Assembly: GCA_031553655.1 (NCBI GenBank)
Contig: JAVBLG010000017.1
Span: forward strand, 1 to 42,904
Direction of reading: 5' to 3'
Length of the DNA stretch: 42,904 bases
Source: JAVBLG01 sp031553655
GTDB taxonomy: Bacteria > Desulfobacterota > Desulfovibrionia > Desulfovibrionales > Desulfovibrionaceae
The notes beneath the pieces were generated by a model, which saw nothing but the letters and a program-made list of their open reading frames with translations, was not told where the DNA came from and did not search any database. The position numbers were made by a program, and so were the translations under genes. Shown here piece after piece: positions 9,544 through 16,773 of the stretch. Position 1 is the first letter of the stretch. Each line of letters begins with the position of its first letter.

Positions 9544-9963
9544 GTGCGAAAAATTTTGACATCCTGCGTCATGGCGTTAACCCTACTTTTAGGGGGGGCC
9601 GCTCTGGCTTCCGCGGCTGAGGAGCTTAACCCTGTGGACATAGTCACCGGAGACCTCTGGATGATGTCCAAGCAGGAAGAAAAGCTGTCGTATATTCTGG
9701 GCGTGGAAAGTGCGATTACGGTCGAATATCTGATAAATGAAAAAGCCAAGGAAAGCATCAAAAAAGGCAAAAAAGGCAAAGCGGTTCCCCTGCACACTTT
9801 GTCTCCCTTTGAAAAAGGTTGGACGCAGGCTTTCAAAAACGTGAAGCGCGAAGAAATAGTGGCCCGCGTGGATTCCTGGCTCAGGGCCCATCCTGATCAG
9901 AAGAAAAAACCAGTTCTTGCCATTATCTGGAATGAACTGATAGTACCCAATATTTCCAAGTAA
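9544..9963 (+). CDS. Small secreted protein of unknown function
   Basis: Starting from GTG 9544, which has GGAGGG at 9532-9537, the 139-residue product begins with a classical Sec signal peptide (a lysine-containing start, a hydrophobic core CVMALTLLLGGAALA, and cleavage after ASA). The frame is open further upstream to 9427, but that extension would bury the signal peptide. The mature part (about 115 residues) is lysine-rich and charged, with WMMSKQEEKLSYILG and a central KKGKKGK run. No domain was recognised. The next gene starts 12 bases after the stop and also encodes an envelope protein, so the two may act together. Confidence 0.65.
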   Translation: MRKILTSCVMALTLLLGGAALASAAEELNPVDIVTGDLWMMSKQEEKLSYILGVESAITVEYLINEKAKESIKKGKKGKAVPLHTLSPFEKGWTQAFKNVKREEIVARVDSWLRAHPDQKKKPVLAIIWNELIVPNISK

Positions 9964-9975
9964 GAGGTAAATACC

Positions 9976-10209
9976 ATGAAGACAAAACTTGCCGCCGGAG
10001 TACTGGCATTGGCGCTTGTAACCGGAGGAATCGGCTGCACCCATATGAACAAAACTCAACAGGGCGCGCTTAGCGGCGCGGCGCTTGGGGCCGCAGCCGG
10101 TGCAGGTATTGCAGCTATTGCCGGTGGTTACGCCGGATGGGGCGCTCTGGCCGGAGCCGGAGCCGGTGCGCTCGCAGGTGGAATTATCGGGCACAACATG
10201 TCCAAATAA
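9976..10209 (+). CDS. Glycine-zipper lipoprotein
   Basis: A 77-residue product with a lipoprotein signal ending VTGGIGC, where Cys21 would be lipidated. The mature part is a run of glycine/alanine repeats (AALGAAAGAGIAAIAG, then GALAGAGAGALAGGIIG), the pattern of YMGG-like or OmpA-family glycine-zipper domains that insert in or pack against membranes. Such proteins are usually outer-membrane stress or structural lipoproteins. GAGGT about nine bases upstream supports ATG 9976. A strong terminator follows. Confidence 0.7.
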   Translation: MKTKLAAGVLALALVTGGIGCTHMNKTQQGALSGAALGAAAGAGIAAIAGGYAGWGALAGAGAGALAGGIIGHNMSK

Positions 10210-10223
10210 CTTCCGCGATATCT

Positions 10224-10270
10224 TAATAAAAAAACGGACGCCGATTTTTTCGCCGTCCGTTTTTTTATTA
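10224..10270. terminator. Bidirectional Rho-independent terminator
   Basis: A 17-bp perfect inverted repeat (10224-10240 with 10254-10270) with GGACG/CGTCC at the top of the stem and A7/T7 at its base. It lies between convergent genes: the lipoprotein (plus) and the DsrE-like gene (minus). Confidence 0.9.
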
Positions 10271-10295
10271 AGATTTTTTTATACAATTACAACTC

Positions 10296-10640
10296 TTAAG
10301 GTTTAATATAGGCATACCCTTCGCGCTGCAACCTCACCAGCTCTACCAGCCCGGCAGGCACAATGGAGCATTGCGGAAATATTTGTCCGGCCTCCAGCTT
10401 GTTGCCATCCAAAGCATTCTGACACAGGCGTATTTCCAGCCCGGCGTCCACAGCGGCTTCCAGGCCCGGCTCAAGATCTTTATTAGTAGCCATAAATTGG
10501 GTAACGGCCTTGGAGTTGACCACCAGCACCATTTTGAAGCTCTCTCCCTTCAGGGCTTTGGCGTAATTTTGAGCGTTGGTAAAGGCTACCTGGGCGGAGC
10601 CATCCACCTTGTCCACATGCAGCACCAAATCGTAATTCAT
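10296..10640 (-). CDS. DsrE-family protein
   Basis: A 114-residue cytosolic protein with the DsrE/DsrF-like fold pattern: an N-terminal beta strand YDLVLHVDK, then AFTNAQNYAKAL, the strand KMVLVVNSKAV, and LEIRLCQNALDG with one cysteine in the position used by several family members. The end, IVPAGLVELVRLQREGYAYIKP, is typical. The ATG at 10640 has AGGAGT upstream; the open frame continues to 10697 but lacks a site there. DsrE-type proteins move sulfur as persulfides or act as small regulatory partners. The gene stands alone, with an array of four operator-like repeats upstream. Confidence 0.75.
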   Translation of the reverse strand: MNYDLVLHVDKVDGSAQVAFTNAQNYAKALKGESFKMVLVVNSKAVTQFMATNKDLEPGLEAAVDAGLEIRLCQNALDGNKLEAGQIFPQCSIVPAGLVELVRLQREGYAYIKP

Positions 10641-10704
10641 ATTTGATTCACTCCTATGGAGATAACACGATATAGTTGGATAAGCCCTTCGGGTCATCCC
10701 GTGA

Positions 10705-10838
10705 TTAAACCGTTCAGATTAAACCATTACTTTAATTTTTTTAACTACACATTTTAAACTGATACTTTAACTTTTAAGTTGTACAAATTAAACTATTACT
10801 TTAAGTTTTAGATTATAATATTTAAACTATCACTTTAA
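10705..10838. repeat. Array of four operator-like repeats (plus a half site)
   Basis: The sequence TTAAACYATYACTTTAA, or a close variant, starts at 10719, 10754, 10788 and 10822, spaced 35, 34 and 34 bases. A further TTAAAC half site lies at 10705. Each unit has TTAAA and TTTAA arms around seven bases, so each is an imperfect palindrome, and each is followed by an A/T-rich stretch. It sits 80-200 bases upstream of the DsrE-like gene. The spacing (just over three helical turns) suggests protein binding sites. Confidence 0.65.
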
Positions 10839-10857
10839 TCTTTTAAGCCGCCTATAA

Positions 10858-11063
10858 TATTTTGCTTTTGAAATTATCCAGTAACTGAAACTGTTTTTTA
10901 AAAATCAAGGCCGATTGTCCTGCGCCGCCTTTCACCGGCGGCTCGGAATAGCATGTTATTACGGCGGCTTCGCCGCCTAAGTTACGGATACTTTGTATCC
11001 GGACGGCCCTAACAACGCACGGGCCGTCAGAGCATTTCGCTCATTTCATTCGCAAAACGCTCT
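10858..11063. repeat. Structured interspersed repeat, copy 1 (five hairpins)
   Basis: About 205 bases, closely similar to 21258-21462. It holds five consecutive inverted repeats: 10924-10929/10937-10942, 10963-10968/10972-10977, 10985-10990/10996-11001, 11002-11009/11021-11028 and the 35-bp end palindrome 11029-11063. The last bases overlap the stop codon of the minus-strand gene ending at 11062. Confidence 0.85.
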
Positions 11064-12900
11064 AACTTAAACTTTTTACCCAGTCATATCCCCCAAAGCC
11101 ATTGGAACGGCGCGTAACCCGGCCAATCGTGTCCTGGTTCTGTGATCTCATGTCCACGCTGACCGGGGTTATTTCAATTTCCGGCAGATCAACGCCCCGG
11201 AACATCTGTCTTCGGCCAAGACCTGAATTTACCGTAACGGCCACATGCCCTGTCTGCAAGGCCGGATCACCATCACCAGTCTGCCCGTTCACGTTTTGCG
11301 CCTCACCAGGGCTTGATTCAACGGCGCTTTGCGGATTGCCCCGACCGGATGATTCGGTTGGTTCTTCTGCGGAATCATCGCTACGGGCAGCTTCGGAGCG
11401 TCCCGTTCCATCAACAGCTTGCGCCGCGTCTCCCGCCAGTGAATTTACGCCGAGGCCGTTATAAATATCAATCTTACTCGCGCCTTGTTCAGAATTTATT
11501 TCATTGTCGTTCAGTGCGCCCGAGGCCATGGCCCCGGCGCCTGCCCAATATTCTTTGGAGGTTTGCCAGGTAACTCCCGATACAGCTTCGTCCTCAGCGT
11601 CGTTCATATTCGCGCCGATTGATAATTCGTTCTCCCCGCTGCCGGAAATTATTGAGCTTTTCGCGGATGTGGCCAGCTTTACGGAATCTTTGCCCTCTCC
11701 GGCGTCAAAAACGCTTGCCTGGCTGTACGTGGCGGAAATGGCGTCGTCACCGCTGCCGCCCAACACCGTGGCCTTGGAAAACACCCCGGCGGCCTCGTCG
11801 TCGCCATTTCCCATATCAAGATCGCCGCCGTACATCACGCCTTCAAACTTGTCGTCGCCTTCACCGGCCGAAATTTCGGAATCTATAAAATCGGCGGCAA
11901 TCCCGTAATAAGCATTTCCGTTCAGCGCTCGCACCACAATATTGTTCTTTTCCGCGCTGCCGTTGCCGAATTTATCATTACCCGCACCGCCGTCCACCTT
12001 GGAGTCTATGAAGCGGCCGTTGAAATTGTCATTGCCTTCCCCACCAATAAGCGTGCTGTTGTTTAAAAACATGCCCTTGAACACATTTTCTCCGTCGCCG
12101 CCCGTGATTTCAACGCTGGAAAAGTAACCGGAAAACTCGTCGGCATTCCAGCCTTTTATTTTGGAATTTTCAAACACGCCGGAAAAACTTCCTATGCCTT
12201 CCACAGCTTCTATATTGGCATTGGCAAAATAACCGGCATAAACGGTTTTACCCGCGCCCCCGGTTATTGAAGCGCCTTCGTAAGCTCCGAGGTAGGTGAC
12301 ATTTTCTCCGCCGCTGAAAGAAGAGCCCTCGTTCGACAGGTTCAAAACCGTGGTATTGGTTCCGGCCATAACGTCCACGCCACTCTTGTGTATGAGAATT
12401 TCGTTCGCTCCCAACGCTTGCAGCTTGCCGTTCGTGCGCGCCTCGGCCCCTTGCAGCAAATTGAAGCTGCCGTCCTCGCCGCGCACCAGACGGGCATCGT
12501 CCGTAATTTTGAAGATCCGCGCCGGACTGTCGCCAATCTTTCCGGAGGTGTCCTTTTCATAAATGGACAACTGTCCTTCGGAAAAGGTAATCTTGTGCGA
12601 GGAAGTTTCGTAAAGAGCGTCTTTAGTGGCGAGATTCTGATTGCGGATATCAACAGAGCGGAAATTTTTCACCTGAAAACCGCTTTGAGCCGCGCTTTTG
12701 GCCTTACTTAAAATTTCCAGAGAATTGAAGCGCACATCGTCGCCGCCGGCAACGACCATATTGTTGTCATTGCGCGTTGTGCTCACACTGCTGGCGCTGA
12801 TGGGGGCAAGCTCGGTGCCTACCCGAAGTTTCTGCTCTTTGGGCTTATATAGGCCGCTGACACCGAAATTACCCATCAAACCTGACATATTAAGGCTCAC
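11062..12900 (-). CDS. Large protein with dispersed RTX-like (GGxGxDxx) repeats
   Basis: About 612 residues. From roughly residue 190 to 430 it contains many calcium-binding beta-roll-like motifs (GGDGENVF, GGEGNDNF, GGAGNDKF, GEGDDKFEG, GNGDDEAAG, GGSGDDAI, GEGKDSVKL) separated by ten or so residues of the form FxGxFxxSxIxGG. These are spread out rather than the tight nonapeptide array of classical RTX toxins. The C-terminal part is low complexity and acidic, rich in Ser, Glu and Gly. There is no Sec signal, as for type I secreted proteins, but I see no T1SS genes nearby. GTG 12900 follows GGAGGAG; the open frame extends to 12951. An adhesin or surface protein is the likely class, with no defined activity. 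The TAG stop lies inside the end of an interspersed repeat. Confidence 0.6.
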   Translation of the reverse strand: MSLNMSGLMGNFGVSGLYKPKEQKLRVGTELAPISASSVSTTRNDNNMVVAGGDDVRFNSLEILSKAKSAAQSGFQVKNFRSVDIRNQNLATKDALYETSSHKITFSEGQLSIYEKDTSGKIGDSPARIFKITDDARLVRGEDGSFNLLQGAEARTNGKLQALGANEILIHKSGVDVMAGTNTTVLNLSNEGSSFSGGENVTYLGAYEGASITGGAGKTVYAGYFANANIEAVEGIGSFSGVFENSKIKGWNADEFSGYFSSVEITGGDGENVFKGMFLNNSTLIGGEGNDNFNGRFIDSKVDGGAGNDKFGNGSAEKNNIVVRALNGNAYYGIAADFIDSEISAGEGDDKFEGVMYGGDLDMGNGDDEAAGVFSKATVLGGSGDDAISATYSQASVFDAGEGKDSVKLATSAKSSIISGSGENELSIGANMNDAEDEAVSGVTWQTSKEYWAGAGAMASGALNDNEINSEQGASKIDIYNGLGVNSLAGDAAQAVDGTGRSEAARSDDSAEEPTESSGRGNPQSAVESSPGEAQNVNGQTGDGDPALQTGHVAVTVNSGLGRRQMFRGVDLPEIEITPVSVDMRSQNQDTIGRVTRRSNGFGGYDWVKSLS

Positions 12901-13044
12901 AATAACGCTCCTCCGTGCCGGCGCGCTTATTTGGCATGCTGACGCGTCCAAGAAATCTTTTTACACACTTTTAATTATATCGGTAAAAATATGCAATACT
13001 TTACATCAGTTGACGAAATGGAACAATATAAGAACGTTGATGGA

Positions 13045-13082
13045 TTAAAAAAATCCGACGGGAGCAGCTTCCCGCCGGATTC
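13045..13082 (-). terminator. Rho-independent terminator of the dsrJOP-like operon
   Basis: On the minus strand AATCCGGCGGGA pairs with TCCCGTCGGATT around a short loop and is followed by a run of seven T. It lies 115 bases past the stop of the DsrP-like gene, so it ends that operon. A MITE-like element abuts it on the right. Bases 12901-13044 hold nothing else recognised. Confidence 0.8.
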
Positions 13083-13173
13083 TAGGGGCTGTCTGCAAAT
13101 ACGTCTTTTGTGCAGTGGCTGCGTCATTTATCCGCCGCACAACGCCACATCACATATTTGGAGACAGCCCCTA
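13083..13173. mobile_element. 91-bp MITE-like element with 18-bp terminal inverted repeats
   Basis: TAGGGGCTGTCTGCAAAT (13083-13100) is matched by its reverse complement at 13156-13173 with one mismatch. The ends are flanked by TA, as for Tc1/mariner-IS630-type elements. The 55-base interior has no coding capacity. A single end of the same sequence (15 bases) occurs at 31332-31346. Confidence 0.7.
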
Positions 13174-13196
13174 ATCTGTAGAGCTTTATTTTAAAA

Positions 13197-14360
13197 TTAC
13201 TTATTATTAGGATCAGGCAATACCGGAAAAACACGCATACCCAGCAGCATGATCACTCCGGCCAAACCTATGCCGCAAGCGCCGACGAGCCATTCCATAA
13301 AGCTGGCTCCATATTCAGCGGGCTTGCCGTAGAACGCTCCATCCACAATCTTACCGGGGAAAATGTCCGCCGGAAACACCTGTGGAGCGATCACCAGCAC
13401 ATGCACAAGAGCCAGACTGCCGCCAACCACACACAAAGCCGCAGCCAGCAGGCCAGCCCTGCTCCGCATGAACTTGAGCAACAGCAGCGGCATGACCGTG
13501 CCCAAAAGTACGAATCCGCCCCAGAAGGCCTTGGGGAATCCACCACCGTCCACCAGCACGAAGCGTTCAAACTCGCGCGTGGCCGGGGCGCTTATACCGA
13601 TGAGGTGCAGGGCCAGCACCATATAGAAGGTTACACCCACCAGGGTGGCCAACAGCCCGCGCAGTTTGCCGACAAGCTCGCCGGAGCACACATTATCGCG
13701 CTGTGCGGCCATTTGGGCCTTATGTAGGGAAACAATGCTCATGGCCAGTCCCAAAGATAGAGACAGGGCAATAAACAGGGGCGGCAGCAGGGCCGTATGC
13801 ATGGCCGAGCGCCCGGCCAGCACGGCGAAGACCGAGCCGGTTCCGGTGGTCATTACCAGACGCCAGATAAATGAAGCAAAGCCGAATGCTTTTGTAGCTC
13901 CGCCATGCGGGCTGAAAGTGGAGAACATCCAGTAAATGCCCACCACAACAAAGAACACCGTATATATAATGATGTTGATGGAAAAAACTGAAGTGAAGTT
14001 GAACAGGGTCAGGGCCTGCAAAACTTCCATGGGCCGCCCGAGATCCAGCATGAGGCTGAAAAGCCCCCCGGCCAGCATGGCCAGAGCCAACAAACAGGAA
14101 AAGGACGCCAAGGGTTTGTATTCCTGTTTGCCGAAAACAGAGGAAATGGAGGCCAGGTTAAGTGCGCCCGAAGCGGCTACAATAAGAAAAGTAGCCAACA
14201 CCAGGGGAAAGCCCCAGGGCACGCTGTTGTTTATGCCGTTGAGAATGTGCCCGACATGCTCCACGCGCCAGGCGGCCCATATGCCCGCCAACACAATAGT
14301 GGCTGAAAATCCGAGCATGGCCAGAAAGCTCATATTGCCTTTTATGCGGCTGGAGTTCAT
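13197..14360 (-). CDS. DsrP/NrfD-type integral membrane quinone oxidoreductase subunit
   Basis: About 387 residues with roughly ten hydrophobic helices; the NrfD/PsrC family exchanges electrons with menaquinol in the membrane. The stretch VPWGFPLVLATFLIVAAS and the polar ML.LGRP segment (LMLDLGRPMEVLQAL) are family features. The frame also contains ATG 14396, overlapping the stop of the DsrO-like gene by four bases. ATG 14360 is preferred because GGAGG lies five bases before it; both are possible. It follows DsrJ- and DsrO-like genes in the order J-O-P, as in dsrMKJOP. DsrM and DsrK are absent here, so electrons must enter or leave through the other operon members. Confidence 0.8.
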   Translation of the reverse strand: MNSSRIKGNMSFLAMLGFSATIVLAGIWAAWRVEHVGHILNGINNSVPWGFPLVLATFLIVAASGALNLASISSVFGKQEYKPLASFSCLLALAMLAGGLFSLMLDLGRPMEVLQALTLFNFTSVFSINIIIYTVFFVVVGIYWMFSTFSPHGGATKAFGFASFIWRLVMTTGTGSVFAVLAGRSAMHTALLPPLFIALSLSLGLAMSIVSLHKAQMAAQRDNVCSGELVGKLRGLLATLVGVTFYMVLALHLIGISAPATREFERFVLVDGGGFPKAFWGGFVLLGTVMPLLLLKFMRSRAGLLAAALCVVGGSLALVHVLVIAPQVFPADIFPGKIVDGAFYGKPAEYGASFMEWLVGACGIGLAGVIMLLGMRVFPVLPDPNNK

Positions 14361-14392
14361 GGTTCCTCCATCATTTTTTAGGTGGATCGCGC

Positions 14393-15115
14393 TCATGGAT
14401 TCAGCCCCTGATAGCGCACACCCGGATCCGTAAGCAAATCCGGACGCAGGGCCGTGGTGCCGAAAGCTACCACCAGCTTTGCCGCCGGTGCGGTCGGGTC
14501 ATTGAGGTTGCCGAAGACCATGGCGTTATGCCCCACTTTGGCGCAGGCTTCCACGCAAGCCGGACGTCCACCGGCGTCTATACGATGGCTGCACATAGTG
14601 CAGCCATCGGCCGTGCCCGCGCCGCGCGGCGAGCCCGGAGCCTGATTTACTACCTTTTCGAACACGAAACCCCGGACCTTGAACGGGCAGGATACCACGC
14701 AGTAGCGGCAGCCGATGCATTTGTGGCGGTTGATCAGCACAATGCCGTCAGCCCGGCGATAGGTGGCCCCGGTGGGGCATACCTTTACACATTCAGCTTC
14801 AGCGCAGTGCTGGCACATCAGTGGAAAATTGCTCACCAGGCCGGTAGCCTTGTCGGTTACGCGCAGTTTGCGAATCCACTGCGGATCGATATTGGGGCGA
14901 CCGGTGGAGATCAAGGCGTTTTCTTTTGCACAGGCATCCACGCAGGCCGTGCAATCAGGAGGGCAGCGGCGTGCATCCACAATAATACCCCAACGGATGC
15001 GCTCGTTCCCGGCCAGAACGTCAAGCTCGCTCAAAACTCCGCCCCCGGCCGCAATCAGGCCGCAGGCCGCCCCTTTCAGGAAACGGCGGCGCGAAAGAGA
15101 GGAAATGCATTTCAT
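14393..15115 (-). CDS. DsrO-type Tat-exported iron-sulfur protein
   Basis: A 240-residue periplasmic ferredoxin-like subunit. The twin-arginine motif RRRFLKG (residues 9-15) is followed by a hydrophobic stretch, so the folded protein is exported by Tat. Sixteen cysteines are arranged in four groups (51/55/58/62, 101/104/109/113, 133/136/139/143, 172/175/187/191), enough for four [4Fe-4S] clusters. This matches NrfC/DsrO/PsrB-type subunits, which pair with NrfD-type membrane partners. Its end overlaps the open frame of the next gene and its start overlaps the DsrJ-like stop by four bases, showing tight coupling. Confidence 0.85.
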   Translation of the reverse strand: MKCISSLSRRRFLKGAACGLIAAGGGVLSELDVLAGNERIRWGIIVDARRCPPDCTACVDACAKENALISTGRPNIDPQWIRKLRVTDKATGLVSNFPLMCQHCAEAECVKVCPTGATYRRADGIVLINRHKCIGCRYCVVSCPFKVRGFVFEKVVNQAPGSPRGAGTADGCTMCSHRIDAGGRPACVEACAKVGHNAMVFGNLNDPTAPAAKLVVAFGTTALRPDLLTDPGVRYQGLNP

Positions 15116-15573
15116 CTCTTTCCTCCTTTATTATAGTCTTGCCATTGCTGAAGGCGGGCTTTTATGGTTTCGGAGTTTTTCACACTCCTGTCCATGGCAT
15201 AGGGATCGCTAGCCGGAAGCGAGGCATGACATTGAAAGCAGTTTACACTCACCTTGTTGAAGGTATGACATTCACGGCAAAAGTGATTGGCATTGTCCGC
15301 CGAAACCGGCATATTATCCTGACCGCGCTGCACATGGCAGGTAACGCATTGCTCAATGGAAATATTTTTCTGCGTCATATCCAGAGGATATTCGGCGTTC
15401 ATCCGTCCCTTGAGCAGATCCTGATGGTTTTTTTGCATAATTTCTTTATTTTCCGACCAATGCCCCCGGATCAGCTTCTGCTGGGGAACCGGCGCGTCAG
15501 CCGCCGATACCGCCGGGCAAAACGCGATGCCCCAGAGGAACACAGCCAGAGCCATATATTTCAATTCTCGCAT
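15112..15573 (-). CDS. DsrJ-type triheme cytochrome c
   Basis: 153 residues. The N-terminus is a Sec signal or anchor (MALAVFLWGIAFCPAVSA), and three CXXCH haem sites lie at 76-80, 99-103 and 112-116 with the DsrJ spacing (CVTCHV, FCRECH, NCFQCHA). In characterised DsrJ a cysteine ligates one haem. The only non-haem cysteine here is Cys19 in the signal region, so that unusual His/Cys ligation may be missing. The protein would sit in the periplasm beside the DsrO-like subunit. AAGGA precedes ATG 15573, and the gap from the upstream PstS-like frame is 18 bases. Confidence 0.85.
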   Translation of the reverse strand: MRELKYMALAVFLWGIAFCPAVSAADAPVPQQKLIRGHWSENKEIMQKNHQDLLKGRMNAEYPLDMTQKNISIEQCVTCHVQRGQDNMPVSADNANHFCRECHTFNKVSVNCFQCHASLPASDPYAMDRSVKNSETIKARLQQWQDYNKGGKR

Positions 15574-15591
15574 ATGTATTTCCTTAGGGGG

Positions 15592-16335
15592 TTATTTCAC
15601 CGGAACAAAGCTTTTGCCCACAATGGCCTGGCCTTCGGGCGTCATCATAAAATCGAAGAAAGCCTGAATGTTGCCGGTGGGGCGCAGGGTGATCAGGGAG
15701 AGAGGACGTTTCAAAACATAGGCTCCGGACTGCACGGCTTCCTTTTGCGGCTTCGCGCCGTTGACGGCAACAGGCACAACTCCGTCAGTAGCAAAGGACA
15801 GCGACGAAGCTGTTATGCCGCCGGAATCTTTGGCCACGTCAACAATACAATCCACAGCGTCGTCAAGTTCCACAACTTTGCCGTAGGCGTCCGTGCCCAG
15901 CACCATATCTTTGAAGGCCTTTACCGTAGCTCGTCCGCCGTTCAGGAATTCGCTGTAAACCACTATGGGCATGTCTGACCCGCCAACCTGATTCCAGTTT
16001 GTGGCGCGGCCCGCGAATATCTCTTTGAGCTGGGCCATGGAAAGCGACTTCACCGGATTGGAGGGATGCACAAAAACGCCCATCACGTCATAGCCTATAA
16101 CCTGCCAACCCACCACGCGGGCCTTGTCGGCCTCACTCATTTCACTGGCCAGACCGCCAAAGGAAACACGCCCGGCGGCCACGGCATTAAGCCCGGCCCC
16201 TGCCCCGGCGCTACCTATATTGCCGAAGGCTACCCCGGTTTTTTCGCTGAAAAGCTTGGAAGCTTCAGGCATAATTCTGGTGCCTATAGTCGAAGCTCCT
16301 TCATATGTGAGGGGTGATTGCAAATCCTGCGTGGT
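15592..16335 (-). CDS. PstS-like substrate-binding domain, read only through an upstream frameshift
   Basis: About 247 residues resembling the phosphate-binding PBP-like_2 fold: TYEGASTIGTRIMPEAS, then GSAGAGAGLNAVAAGRVSFGG, VHPSNPVKSLSMAQLKEIFAG, and a C-terminal FFDFMMTPEGQAIV. The first loop (EGAST) and the GSAGAGAG loop correspond to the anion-binding loops of PstS. The domain has no signal peptide or plausible start of its own; upstream in the same frame there is only shadow sequence to 16455. It continues exactly where the cytochrome frame at 16301-16771 would lead if one A were removed from an A8 tract (16335-16342). I read it as the C-terminal part of a cytochrome-binding-protein fusion that is broken, phase-variable, slippage-expressed or affected by a sequencing error. 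Confidence 0.65.
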   Translation of the reverse strand, partial: TTQDLQSPLTYEGASTIGTRIMPEASKLFSEKTGVAFGNIGSAGAGAGLNAVAAGRVSFGGLASEMSEADKARVVGWQVIGYDVMGVFVHPSNPVKSLSMAQLKEIFAGRATNWNQVGGSDMPIVVYSEFLNGGRATVKAFKDMVLGTDAYGKVVELDDAVDCIVDVAKDSGGITASSLSFATDGVVPVAVNGAKPQKEAVQSGAYVLKRPLSLITLRPTGNIQAFFDFMMTPEGQAIVGKSFVPVK

Positions 16336-16771
16336 TTTTTTTGGCCGGAACCGGAGGGGGCATAGCCCCCTGCGGGCTGTCGGCCATGGCAAAGGTTGTG
16401 GACAGGGGGGCTGGGTTAAATTTGCGATGGCAGAAGCCGCAATTTCTATCCACATTCACCTGATTGTGACAGGCGAAGCACGATTTGCCGCTGAAATGAT
16501 CCTGATAGGAAATGCGCGCCTGCTGTTCCACGGCAAATAGATTCAAGTGGCAATCATTGCACACGAACCCCTTTGAGGCATGAAGGGGGCCGTCAAAAAC
16601 CACAGTGCCCTGCCCGCCCCCGCCGTAGCGCAAAGTTTTGCGCTCGGTGGCCTCGGCCCGCACGGCGAACATAATCGCCATGACGAGCAGCAGCCCGCCG
16701 CAGATGAGCAGGCGGAAAACGCTTCCGCCATGGCCACCCGGAGTGGGCATTTCGTATTTTTGGCGCTTCAT
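16301..16771 (-). CDS. Membrane-anchored triheme cytochrome c7-like protein (N-terminal part of a frameshifted fusion)
   Basis: As read, 156 residues. A basic N-terminus and a hydrophobic helix (about 19-38) form an anchor or signal. Three CXXCH sites lie at 71-75, 98-102 and 111-115, with extra histidines at 64 and 92, as in cytochrome c7/c3-type small multihaem domains. After a Pro-rich linker (AMPPPVPAKK) the frame runs into a short tail (NHAGFAITPHI) and stops. In the +1 frame a complete PstS-like domain begins at the same point, so the intended product was probably about 382 residues. ATG 16771 lies two bases after the stop of the FMN dehydrogenase; the open frame further upstream (to 16936) is that gene's shadow. 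It is the likely first electron acceptor of the dehydrogenase. Confidence 0.75.
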   Translation of the reverse strand: MKRQKYEMPTPGGHGGSVFRLLICGGLLLVMAIMFAVRAEATERKTLRYGGGGQGTVVFDGPLHASKGFVCNDCHLNLFAVEQQARISYQDHFSGKSCFACHNQVNVDRNCGFCHRKFNPAPLSTTFAMADSPQGAMPPPVPAKKNHAGFAITPHI

Positions 16772-16773
16772 TA

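Noticed and set aside
10705..10838. CRISPR array
   Set aside because: The spacers between TTAAAC repeats are about 17 bases and A/T-rich, the repeats are short and variable, and there are no cas genes.
16337..16455. N-terminal 40 codons of the PstS-like open frame as a real start
   Set aside because: This part is the out-of-frame shadow of the cytochrome's haem region, has no signal peptide, and lacks a ribosome-binding site.
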